Source: Cunninghamia lanceolata
Taxonomy: Eukaryota; Streptophyta; Pinopsida; Cupressales; Cupressaceae
DNA: 64,000 bases
Assembly (NCBI GenBank): GCA_027924645.1
Contig: BSBN01000213.1
Location: 33,420,501 to 33,484,500, forward strand
Direction of reading: 5' to 3'
Shown here: piece after piece, positions 1 through 9,710 of the stretch
Layout: every line of letters starts with the position of its first letter
How positions within the stretch are numbered: the first letter of the stretch is position 1
Made by a program: the position numbers and the translations under genes
Notes under the pieces: model-generated
Seen by the model: only the letters and a program-made list of their open reading frames with translations
What the model was told of the DNA's origin: nothing
The model's database searches: none

Positions 1-221
1 AATAGTTAGTCATTTATTTAGTCACAATCCATTTGAATAAATCATTTAAGGAATCAAGAATCAATAGCCCGCCAAAATACTCTAAAACTTTCATCCAAAT
101 CTTATTTTCAGGTGTAGCCCGCCAAAATGGAGTTTTCATTTTAATAAACATACTCTAAAACCTTGGTCGAAACCTTATTTCAGGCATAGCCTGCCAAAAT
201 GGAGAAATGTTTCAGTAAAGA
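1..221. repeat. Short degenerate direct repeats upstream of the reductase-like exon
   Basis: The motif TAGCCYGCCAAAAT occurs three times, near 66, 115 and 187. The intervening sequence also shares an ACTCTAAAACTTT-like stretch and a CTTATTTCAGG-like stretch. It reads as two to three decayed tandem units of roughly 50-70 bp. It lies directly before the ATG at 222, so it could be promoter or 5' leader sequence of the original gene, but nothing else supports that. Confidence 0.45.
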
Positions 222-339
222 ATGACAGAGAATGGTAAGGAGATGTGTGTGATAGGAGGCATAGGATTCATTGCTGCCTATCTCATTCTTGCTCTACTCA
301 ACAAGGGTTACATTGTTCGCGCTATTATTTGTAATCTAG
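222..339 (+). pseudogene. First exon of an anthocyanidin reductase / dihydroflavonol reductase-like gene (fragment)
   Basis: The frame opens at ATG 222 and reads a short leader, then CVIGGIGFIAAYLILALLNK and GYIVRA. This is the N-terminal Rossmann fold of plant NADPH-dependent DFR/ANR-type extended short-chain dehydrogenases, which act in flavonoid synthesis in the cytosol. The family dinucleotide-binding motif is normally G-G-x-G-F-I-A, as seen here. A likely 5' splice donor (G|GTATTT) follows at 340 and the frame stops at 345, fitting an exon 1 end. The usual Thr of TGG and the Arg of VRN are changed to Ile and Cys by C-to-T changes. I found no second exon downstream, so this is probably a captured or decayed fragment. 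Family assignment is good; choice of subfamily is not. Confidence 0.6.
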
Positions 340-1427
340 GTATTTAATTGACATATATTTGCATAATTTCAAATTCCTTCAGATGCTTTTGAAGTATTAA
401 TGTATCCTATATAGGGTTTAGAATGATTTCTTTTAATTAAAAAAATAAATAAATGATGTATTTGCCCGTGATTAGATAATGTGGAGATCTCCTAAATCTG
501 CCCCAGTGCACTGTCCTCTTTGGCACTGTATTCATTACTCCAGCTGATAGGGTTTTGCATGTGACATCTTAATATCTTCATGACAGTGGCTTTTAAATAG
601 ATCTTAGTCTTTGCTTTAATCTTTATCATGGTAACCTAATAAATCTAGAGCATTTTTTCTTTCAGAGTCAATCTTGGTGTTGGAAATTGATGATGAAGTT
701 CCTGGATAAATATTCTAGGGCAGTTAGTATCTATTTCAACAAATCTTCTAAAGCATAGTCACCAGGAAACTTTAGTTCTACCCCATGTACCTCTACTTAC
801 AGCTCTGGAGTCTTATATTTAAATGGGATATAACTTGTACCATTATTCATATATTCCTATATCCTATTTTAAAATGACACCCCTGTCTCCATATGCCATA
901 TTTCCATATGGCTGGCTATACTATTTGGATAAATAACTAAATTGTCATGTGTAATTGATAAAACTAGTGGCCATATATAATGTCAAACTCAGACAAATAG
1001 AGAAATGGCTCTCACTGATACAATTCAATAATAGGATAGCCATAGGTCTGAGAAATCAAATAATTATGGCCACACATTATTGCCTTGGAAGGCAAATACA
1101 GGCCAAGAAATTAGTAGATGCTCTGATAGACTGATACCACTTGGTATGCTCCTAGGGCATTTTGATATAACCCTTAGTAGGTAAATATATGAATATAGTA
1201 CTTTGGGTGTAGGTTGATTGGGGTAGTCTGCTTACTTCTGCACTTGTAAAAAAGGTTGACATTTGGGTATAAAGTTTCAACATATATGGCGAATGTTAAC
1301 ACGTTGGCACCTGACTTTTAATTATAGGGTTCCATAATAAGACAATTAAGGAATGTGGGAACTTCCTGAAGTGTTGTATTCTAGAAAAGTGTAAATTTGA
1401 ATAACCATGTGATTATTTTTGGTGCAG
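340..1427. other. Intron-like AT-rich sequence with no recognised feature
   Basis: No coding homology was recognised here on either strand. The later part lies directly upstream of an ascorbate peroxidase exon and is probably intron of that gene. Where reductase-derived DNA ends and peroxidase-derived DNA begins cannot be seen by eye. Confidence 0.4.
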
Positions 1428-2238
1428 AAAGATGGTCCTGGGGCACTAGGAGATCAATCATGGACAGTAGTGTGGCTTAAATTTGATAATTCTTAATCAG
1501 GGTATAGAGTAGAGCTGAATTGAACCTCATGTACTAGAATTTACCTTGATCATGAAAGAGCAAAAGTTTTTTTTTCTTGATTTTGTGAAGGACATAAAAG
1601 AGAGGAGGGACCTAGATCTTCTGGTATTGCCGACTGACACTGTTCTTTTTGAAGATCTTGGATTCAAGGTGATTCTTTAACTGGTTGTACTTTAGAGTCC
1701 CCATGGACCTACTCTGGTTATTTGTGGTGGTTAATATAATTTCCTTCTTTCTTTCTGGTTCTTCAAGATAAAAAGAATACTCCATTTTAACCTACCCTTA
1801 TTTTTGCAAAACTGGGCATTTTAAAATCCATCTTGAACTCCAACAAAGCTTGATGTCAACTTATGCAAGTTCAAAGAAGATGAAGAATATTGATGAAATA
1901 TGTCAAAAGAATCAATCTTTCCATTGACATAACATACCAATAATGCTAAGCCAATATCTTAAGTCTTGTAGGAAATCTTTTTCTCTTTTTTGAAAAAATT
2001 GAGAAACATTTTACTAGATAATTCAACTCAGTGAAGGATATATGCATCTGAAATAAAGTTTTAGAGGATGCCTATAGTTGATTTTCTTTCAATAATAAGG
2101 AAAGTGCTTATTGGATTTTAAATTTTTTTATAGGTATATGCTGAGAAATATGCAGTTGATCATGATGCATTTTTCAAGGACTATGCAGATTCTCATGCAA
2201 AACTTAGTAACCTTGGTGCCAAGTTTGATCCTCCTGAT
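1428..2238 (+). pseudogene. Chloroplast-type L-ascorbate peroxidase, three C-terminal exons with introns
   Basis: Three consecutive exons of a chloroplastic (stromal/thylakoid) ascorbate peroxidase are recognisable; the enzyme reduces hydrogen peroxide with ascorbate in plastids. Exon A is 1428-1501 after acceptor GCAG and reads KDGPGALGDQSWTVVWLKF then DNS. Exon B is 1591-1668 ([20 protein letters not shown], then EDLGFK), with donor GTGATT. Exon C is 2134-2238 ([20 protein letters not shown], then [15 protein letters not shown]), with acceptor ATAG and donor GTAAAG. Exons B and C are open and in phase (78 and 105 nt). Exon A is 74 nt where the conserved YFK ending would make 75; the one-base loss creates a TAA after DNS. 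The haem-binding and catalytic exons are absent upstream. The introns are kept, so this is a DNA-level fragment, not a processed copy. Confidence 0.85.
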
Positions 2239-2766
2239 GTAAAGTAACTCAACTCCTGAACACTCTCTGCCTGTCATATTCATTTTTCATTTTTCTATTG
2301 TTTCATGATGTTCATGTGATAAGCTTAATTTTATGAGAATATTTATTTGGGGGATCAGAAATGATAAATTCACATATCATGGTATTAGTTAAGGTTTGAA
2401 AATATTATTTTAAAAGTTGTCTTAAAAAGCCTCTTATGCATGATGCTAAAAGAAACGGAACCTCCAAAACAATCAGGAAAAAAGAGTTCTACTATGGTTT
2501 TTTGATATTTTATATATCATAATTCACACGAGCTTTACGTGTTTTGATAAAATGCATGTCTATGGTCATTTTGTTAGTTGACATCTTGAACATTGCAATT
2601 TTGCCACTAAGTCAACACTTAAGCTACTTTGGGTGTAGATGGATCAGTAAAGATGGGTTTAGTATACATATATGTTCATATATAATAGGGAGGGGATACA
2701 TCTCCAAGCTCATGAGGGCTATTACAAGCAAATTCCATGACAACCAAATTGCTATGGATTGTGATG
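2239..2766. other. Non-coding AT-rich stretch
   Basis: This follows the last ascorbate peroxidase exon and may include downstream intron of that gene. The small open frame at 2544-2783 has no recognisable family and low-complexity composition, so I do not call it a gene. Confidence 0.4.
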
Positions 2767-2923
2767 GCATTCCATCACCGTGAGACAAGGCAGTGAACTA
2801 TTTGAAAAAATGCCTTAAAGAAATGTGGTCTCAATGTGCTTGTTATAGCATTCCATCACCATGAGAGCACATTTCTTTGAGGCATTTTTTCAAATAGTTC
2901 ACTACCTTGTCTATGCTTGTTAG
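2767..2923. repeat. Foldback: 44 bp inverted repeat with interleaved direct repeats
   Basis: The left arm 2784-2827 (GACAAGGCAGTGAACTATTT...) is the reverse complement of 2868-2911 with only a few mismatches. The spacer is about 40 bp. The words GCATTCCATCACC (2767 and 2848) and ATGCTTGTTA (about 2835 and 2913) form direct repeats around and within the arms. Possible origins are a small foldback transposon or an inverted duplication made during break repair. No clear target site duplication is visible outside it. Confidence 0.75.
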
Positions 2924-3257
2924 AGTCATTATTAGAGTCTTCCAAGGCATTATTAAAACAATAAATTCTATTGAGTTTTGAATTTATTATTTGCCTTGTC
3001 TAATAATACAAGGAAATAAGGATTACAACCTAGTTTGAAGTCTTTCAGAAAATTTTGAATCAAGAGTAAACTACTAATGATAAGAAACAATAATAGGAAA
3101 CATGGTTTACAACCTGGTCCCCATAAATTGTTGACACAAAGAAACCTAAAGAAAAAAGAAACTAAAAGATGACATTTTTAAATAATCAGAGCTCTATAAT
3201 TGTTTAATTATGATTAAGTATGTGTACATACTAAGCCTTCTCTGTATGATACACAAT

Positions 3258-3485
3258 ACTGGCATGCCCAATGTGTTGATGATTACCACCACCATGGGGA
3301 TGCTCAATAGGATTCATTGCCACACCACGAACCTTGGGGCAACAGTTTCTTTTGACCCTATATTTGTGATATGCATTGCCAGCTTTGAGCATTGGCTTTT
3401 CTATCCTTCCACCACCAGTAACCTGACCAATCATGGATTTGCAACTACTTGGCACAATCTTCTTAGCTTCAAATGGAAGCTTTAC
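3258..3485 (-). pseudogene. Cytosolic 60S ribosomal protein uL2 (L8), internal fragment
   Basis: The minus strand from 3485 encodes [60 protein letters not shown] and [16 protein letters not shown]. This is the conserved C-terminal half of eukaryotic uL2/L8, which organises the peptidyl transferase centre of the large ribosomal subunit. The His-rich [15 protein letters not shown] segment is intact. One usually invariant Trp (NCWPKVRG) is Cys. The match starts exactly after ACAAG, a possible splice acceptor, so the piece may be one exon. The usual VRRDAPPG continuation and the C-terminal tail are missing; the frame runs into unrelated codons and stops at 3231. It is a non-functional fragment, antisense to the neighbouring reductase and peroxidase pieces. 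Confidence 0.88.
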
Positions 3486-5047
3486 CTTGTAAATTGGAAC
3501 CAATTTCCAAGACTTGTCAAACAAGGCTATTAAAAATCTACAAAATCAAAAATTACACAAATCTGAACATTAAGAGAGAACTTAGATAATTGTTCCAAAA
3601 TTATTTCCACTACTTTTGGAATAATTGCATTTATCAACTCACTGTAACCTTGGAAAAAAATTAAGCATAGAAATATGCCATAAGTCTCCACAAGGTGTAC
3701 ACCTAGAACTCAAAATAGTTTGAAAATAATTTGGAAAAAGCCACCATCCATAGGACATCACAACAGATGCATCACATGTTTGTTGCTAGCCAAAAAGTAA
3801 GATGATAAATAAAAATGATAATGAGTCAAGGGGAACATCAAGAAGCAGTACATTCAAATTAAATTTCAACCAGCTGCTAAATGAGCACAACCCACTTTGA
3901 CTTGTCATAAGTTCAAAATATTAGAACAGGTACATTTTTATGTCTGTAAAGGTGACAACAATCCAACAATGGATCAAACGTTTTAGATTGAAATGAAATA
4001 GTGGAGAAAAGGCAAAAAATGTGTTCTTTGATTTGATTGGGCCAATGAGAAATATTGTCTCAAAAATTCAACTATATCACCATGTCTTTGGCAACTTCGT
4101 TACCAATACCTTGGCCAACATTATTACACAAATGAAGAGCATTATGGGCAAAAATAAAAACTGATTTGAGGCTTCACTAAGATAACTTGACAAAGAGAAA
4201 TGATATATCTTACTAAGACATGCATATGACCCTGGAGATGGGATAATACCAAAAGCTAAAATAGATCATACATCTAAACACAATCCACAAAATTCTATTA
4301 ATGGTGATATCGTATAGGATACCAATAGGCATTGGAAAAATGAGATTAGCAGTGATTGTCTACTGTTTTGACTTATTTTAACAAATGAGTTTCCAATGTG
4401 AAGTGTCAACCAAGGATTTTATTACCATTCTATTGATTGTCATTTTCTAAGTCATGACTATTAATTTTGAACCAAATGAGGCCTTCCAATGCTTTGGCTT
4501 TGGGGGCTCATGATTTTAGTGATTGCTTGTGATGGAGTTGTCTGCCGTGTCTACTTTTATGACTCCAAGGAACAAATAGAATCAACAATAGAAACAAGAT
4601 AGGATGGCAACTATTGGAGCCAATGGGCCATAGATGCAAAATTAAAGTGAATGTCTAAGCATGGTTAATGACCTTTTATTTTGTTGCTTCTAATTATATT
4701 TGTTCAGTTGTCAAGGGGCTGTAAGTCATGGTATAACTTTGTATCTCTTTATTGCCTTAAGGTAGATCCTCACATGATTCTTATCTTGGTAGCAGGGGTA
4801 TCTCAACACCAAAAATTATTTAGAATCCCACTCCTTCATGAAATGTAATGACTACAAACTACTATCCCTTGACTTATCTCTACCATAAAGACTACTCTAT
4901 GGAACATGTAGAGGGTGTAAGTCATGGCTTAGCGGTGTCTAAGAAAGTTCATAGTTTGTTCTATCTCCATTTTAGAAATATTGTCTCAAAAATTCAACTA
5001 TATCTCCATGACTTGTTCCCTGCTACAGTACTGCAAACTATTTCTTT
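3486..5047. other. Gene-free stretch with one short dispersed repeat
   Basis: No recognisable coding sequence. The only structure noticed is a 37 bp sequence at 4048-4084 (AGAAATATTGTCTCAAAAAT...) that recurs at 4974-5010 with one mismatch. The frame at 4848-5156 runs across AT-rich and then GC-rich repeat sequence and is not a convincing gene. Confidence 0.45.
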
Positions 5048-5430
5048 GACCATCGCGGGACCGCAGTATACTAAACATCACTTGAAGCCTTTCATCGCAC
5101 TACCGCATTCCTTCATTGAAACTGTCACGGGGCTGAGGTATTCAACACTTACATAACTTAAACTCCTTATACCGCCATACCGCAAGCCTCACTTGAGGCC
5201 ACCATGGGGGTGCAGTGTACTGTTTTCCTCTGCTCCTTACCGCCACACCGCAAGCCTCACTTGAGGCTGTCGCGGGGGTGTGGTGTACTATTTTCCTCTA
5301 CTCCTTACTGCATTATCTCTTGTTATTCTCTTGACTGCCATGGGACCGCGGTGAAGTATCATATGCCACTTAAATTTATAACGCTATCCTGCCTCTTCAT
5401 TTTGAGACCGCTGCAGGGCTGCAGTAATTG
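5048..5430. repeat. GC-rich degenerate tandem repeat, period about 68 bp
   Basis: The clearest unit pair starts with CGCAAGCCTCACTTGAGGC at 5181 and 5249, a 68 bp period; both units end with a TTTTCCTCTRCTCCTTA stretch. More decayed units sit at about 5048-5160 and 5300-5430. The words ACCGC and CGGG recur, making this island much richer in GC than its surroundings. A related word pair (CACCGCAACACCGCA) appears at about 6244. The origin is unknown. Confidence 0.6.
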
Positions 5431-5818
5431 ATCTCTGCATCCCGCAATGTTGCAAGTGTAATCTCTTCATGCTACAGGATATCAATAACTGCTCCCTTGT
5501 TATCCTTGGTTCTTGCACACCTGCCAAGACCTTTTGAGTGACATGCGGGACTGCGGTGAGAGACAAAAACACATCAATGGTCAAAAATACAAATATCTTT
5601 CACATGGACTTGGTATGGGGTGCTTAAGAATGACTCCTGGAATAATTTTAAAAGAAATATGGATCCCTAAGATGGATTTATGGAAGGAAATTTGCATGGA
5701 TTTATGGATTTATCAAATATTCTTTTATCAAATGTATGAAGGTATCTTTATTGTAGGCTATTTTCCCTATATTATTTATTCTTGGTTTGAACTCCTTGAC
5801 TTTGTGGTTTTTTGTTAG

Positions 5819-6196
5819 GACCTAGAGCTTTCATATGCAAGAACACCTACAATGCACCAAAGGAGTCATCTGGATCATGACTTAGGAGCTGGTTAGTATT
5901 CATTGAGTGGTATAATGGTGGTTGAACTGTCCTGGTCTATACAACTAAGAGATGTACTTGTGTGCTTTGTAGTTTGTTTGTTTAATTTTTTGATGCTTAG
6001 AAAAACATCATAAATAGATAGGATGATATTTTTTATAATTTATTCCTTCAATCACTTGTCATAGGTCCAGTTGGAGGTAGCAGAGTTGGTGGAATGGAGG
6101 GTGTACCTTATCTGCCTGTTTATTCAAGCATAAATGTTGCAAGTTCCACTTCAGATCACCAAAGCCTTCACAAAAATATCTGCACAAAATTCAATG
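5819..6196 (+). pseudogene. Two possible spliced exons of an unidentified host gene
   Basis: Exon 1 (5819-5891) begins after TTTTTGTTAG and ends before GTTAGT. It reads DLELSYARTPTMHQRSHLDH then DLGA, and its last base pairs in phase with exon 2. Exon 2 starts at 6065 after TTGTCATAG and reads GPVGGSRVGGMEGVPYLPVY, then SSINVASSTSDH. The frame stays open across the junction and to about 6220. Good splice sites, phase agreement and non-repetitive residue composition suggest real exons, but I do not recognise the family. It may be another captured gene fragment. The limit of the second exon is uncertain. Confidence 0.35.
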
Positions 6197-6275
6197 ATGA
6201 AGAATTTATGCACAAATTCTCTTTTGAATGATGCACAAAGCCTCCACCGCAACACCGCATAGTTTGTTGTTGGGC

Positions 6276-6747
6276 AGGATATTTCCCCATCAAGGAAAAT
6301 GGTTCACTAATGATCAGATTGAGAAGCAATTTCCTCATCTGCTGCAACACATAGGTATAGTGGGCCCCATTGCCTCTTAAGGGGGATGTAATGATCCCAC
6401 AGAGATTCAGGAGCACTAGGGTGGCATCTATACAGGTAACTATGTTTTTAGTTTTTTAGTATTTTTTTTCAGAATTGTCTACATCTCAGTAAATGGCATT
6501 TTTGGAGGCCTTCAGAGTGGAATTTGGGGTCAAGACTTTCATCAATTTCTTTGAGTGGTAGTCGCAGGCAAGGATCAACACAACTCAACCTATCCCTCTT
6601 GGATATCTTTCCAATGATTTTGAGAAAGCTTGATTTTGACTAGCTGGATAGGAGTTATGACCCTGCCAAGTGGGATCCGAATTTAGCAGTTTTTTGAAAA
6701 TTTGAAAATTTGAATTTATGTTAATTAGTTGTTGTTTTGTCACCTTC
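6276..6747 (+). mobile_element. Element C (Ty3/gypsy): 3' end of internal region and first part of its 3' LTR
   Basis: 6276-6356 matches, in opposite orientation, 31575-31655 at the 3' end of the C polymerase region. A polypurine tract (CTTAAGGGGGA, 6376-6386) precedes the LTR start TGTAATGATCCC at 6387. The LTR runs to 6747 and resumes at 29557, after a nested insertion bounded by the duplication CCTTC (6743-6747 and 29557-29561). The two pieces together give about 574 bp and match the complete C LTR at 52854-53423 in reverse complement. Confidence 0.8.
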
Positions 6748-9302
6748 TGTGAGGCTGGTTATTTTCCTTCCTTATTTTGATCATTCTACATTACAGTTGG
6801 TGACATTATTAGACTTTTAGAGACTATTGTTCCATTATGCAAATTTGATTTTATCTCCTGATTTTGATTTGACATTGATTAGACATGTGGTGATTTGATT
6901 TAAATCATATTTTGATGCTATGTTGAGATTAGACATGTGAGATATATTAGATGATGATTATTGATGTGATTTCTAGTTCATTATGTGGATTCATTAAGTG
7001 ATGATGATTATGTGACATTAGATAGAAAATGCAGTTTAATCTTGAATTATGTTGTGAATGAATAATATGCAATGACACGAATTTAATTTCAGTTGCTTTG
7101 GCTATGATTATTCATGATATGATTGACACTTGATCTAGTTGTGTAGGATTATATTCCCAGGCCACAGGAAATCAGAGGTAGTGTTCACACATATGTTATT
7201 CCCTGTGAAACTGATCCATTCCAAGAGGGATGAGGATCACATTTGTTTCAGATGTTGTTTAAGTACTTGTTTGTTTTATTATTTCAGCATAGTACCCCTT
7301 TTTGTTAAAGTAATTTATATCATGTATTGTATATTTTTATTGTTCTACACCAATTAGTATTGTTTTTATTTTGGGCAATTTAAAGTGAATTTATGACTCC
7401 CTAGGTGAACCTTAGTGTCCCAAAACTTACCCTAGGTGGCTACCCATGGGTCTAGTGTCAATTTTGACTAACTAAACCTTGGGGTAACCCACTTTTGGTC
7501 ACTCTAAACTAAGGTTTAGTCAGAGTGACAATTTTTGAAATGGCTAAGGGTGGGAGATGAGTCATGCTTTGGGAAAGACTCATCTCCCTTCCCAAAGTTT
7601 GGGGATCCCTTCACCAAGAAAACTTGGGAGATCTCCAAGACTCCCAAGTGTGTGGGATCTCCCTCCAAGACTCTCACACAAATGTGAGAGAATCTTGGAG
7701 GGAGATGGCTCTCTGAGAGAATAAGAGGATGCCATATGGCATCCCTTATCCTCATGGAGGCTTGAAGGGAATTGCCACCTCACCACTTGGTCTCTCACAT
7801 GTGTGAGAGCACAAATGGATAAGGTGAGGATTGGAATGGAATTGGAGGGTGACACTTGTCACCCTCACACTTCCTCTCCCTCGCAAGTGGCATGGGATGA
7901 GGAAGGAGAAGGTGACAAGTGTCACCTTCTCATTGCTCAAGGCCAAATTGGAAGGCCTATATTACCTCCTCTTGAAGAGGAGTGTGGGGTTCTTGCATTT
8001 TTGCATATTTCTCTTTCTATTCTTGGAGTTCTTTTTGGGGAGTTAGAGGAATTTGGAGATTGGAAGATTTGGAGAAGCTTGGATCTCTTCACCAAACGTG
8101 CTTCCATTGTTAGGGCTTTTGAAGGTAAGCTCCATGGCTATGGCCATTTTCCCTTGTAAATTTCATTTGAGTTTTGTTTGTGGTTTTATGTTGTTTGTTG
8201 TTCTCATTTTTGTGTGGGTTGGGAGTATGGTGAGAGCACCTCCATTTGGAGGTAAGGCTCAACTTGTATGGGGTAGGGGAGAGTGAACCTCCTTGAGGTC
8301 ACCTTCTTATTTTTGTGCTACTTATAGCCTTGAGGGCTTTTCTTGATGTTGAGAACATTTTTGATGGCAAGAGTGCCATGATAGTTTTTGAGTTATTTGG
8401 AGATATGTATTTTGGTGGTTATGGCTTGAGGCATTGAGACTTGGTGATTTGAGATCTTGGAGAGGCCTCTTGAGTTGAGGGGTCCATTCCCCTACCCCCA
8501 TCAAACTCATTTTCATGAGTTAGTTTTGTGTAAACCTTGGGGAAATTTTGTTTGTGTTTGAAATTATTGCATTGGTGTGGAGTGTGTGTCAAACTGTGTG
8601 AACCCTAACTCCCTAGCTTGGGGGTGACCCTCTTGTGGATCTATGGTAGGGAGGAGGGCATTCCTTCGTGGCTTGGTTTCCCTTGTTGTGCTTATTGCAG
8701 GTTTATTGGAGAGAAAATGGAGTTTAAAGTTCATTTTTATCTCATTTGCCTTATTTTAGTTGGTTTTTTGTGAGCCATGGCCTTGGAGGCCTAAATGTAA
8801 TTGTTGTCAAAATGTATCCTCATGTTGTAAAGAAGGAATATAAATTATTTCCCATGTAGGCAAATTAGATCTACCTTGAATGCATTTACTGTTGTGGTGA
8901 TTTGAAACATTCTTTGTTGTCTTTTACTCTTGTTATTTTCTGTTTAAATGAATGATGCAAAAAAAAAAGGAGAAGAAAATGTATAAATATGTTGTAGTTT
9001 TGGGTTCTGTTGGATGTCTAAACAGAAAAGAAAATACATTAGTTCTGTTGGATGCATTTTAGAAAATAATAGGAAATTTATACACTCATGATTCTATTTT
9101 CAGAAGAAGAGAATATAAGAAATCTGATTTGTTTAAATTGTTGCCAAAGAAAATATGTGTTTCTGTTATATTCATTCTGTCAAAAAAAATTAGTAAATCT
9201 GTGTATTTAATTTGTACTTATTCAAATAGTCCTCATAGGTTTACAAATCTGATTTATTCTATTCCATTACATGGTTGGAAACATATAGATATGATGTAAT
9301 AT

Positions 9303-9342
<40 letters not shown>

Positions 9343-9710
9343 TGGGTATAAATTTCTGATTTAGATTTATTTTATCATCCATTATTGTATATTGATCAAA
9401 AGGAATGTATATCTACTTGTATATATATATTCTTTCATATTATATGCCATAGAAATAAATTTTAGAAGAAATAAATGAAATTTTGATAGATTTTGTTATT
9501 TCTATTCATATTACATATACTGTTGACAGTGGATACAAAATAAAGCAGAGAAGATTGGATAAAGTCATTGGTAGCCGTGACCCACATCTTAGGGTTTTTT
9601 GATACTTAAATAAAAAAAGAAAGGGCAATGGACGGTGGCCATGGCCGCCGCCCATCGCCCCCACTTTGTTGTTGTAAACTGTGGTGTGGGGAGGGGGCCG
9701 TGCCTCCCCC
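6748..9710 (+). mobile_element. Element E1: solo LTR of a chromovirus-like family, left part
   Basis: The LTR starts TGTGAGGCTG directly after target duplication CCTTC and is cut at 9710 by insertion of E2. With the right part (27618-29556) it totals about 4.9 kb, TG...CA. No internal region, primer site or second LTR of E1 is present, so it is a solo LTR left by recombination between the two LTRs of a full element. 6748 to about 8660 is collinear with the E2 5' LTR at 25699-27612. 8660-9700 holds no coding sequence that I can identify; it includes an (AT)n run near 9310-9338. Confidence 0.85.
7498..7930 (+). repeat. Array of about ten consecutive hairpins inside the E1 LTR
   Basis: Successive inverted repeats are directly visible. 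7498-7529: GTCACTCT/AGAGTGAC. 7552-7588: GGGAGATGAGT/ACTCATCTCCC. 7591-7603: CCCAAA/TTTGGG. 7622-7649: ACTTGGGAG/CTCCCAAGT. 7657-7706: 14+8 bp stem, ATCTCCCTCCAAGA then CTCTCACA, with a 2 nt bulge. 7721-7749: around ATGCCATATGGCAT. 7778-7828: CCTCACC/GGTGAGG enclosing CTCTCACATGTGTGAGAG. 7845-7866: GAGGGTGACACTTGTCACCCTC, given here as its two halves. 7870-7905: CTTCCTC/GAGGAAG. 7907-7930: AGAAGGTGAC/GTCACCTTCT. The same order recurs reversed in the E2 5' LTR at 26426-26861. Open frames through this stretch arise from the repeat and are not genes. Confidence 0.85.

Noticed and set aside
1..6275. Helitron with defined ends
   Set aside because: The mixture of gene fragments suggests it, but I could not find a convincing TC start and a hairpin-CTRR end.
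7516..8286. Overlapping open frames of 64-118 codons on both strands
   Set aside because: They run through the hairpin array and LTR sequence; openness on both strands follows from the inverted repeats and no domain is visible.
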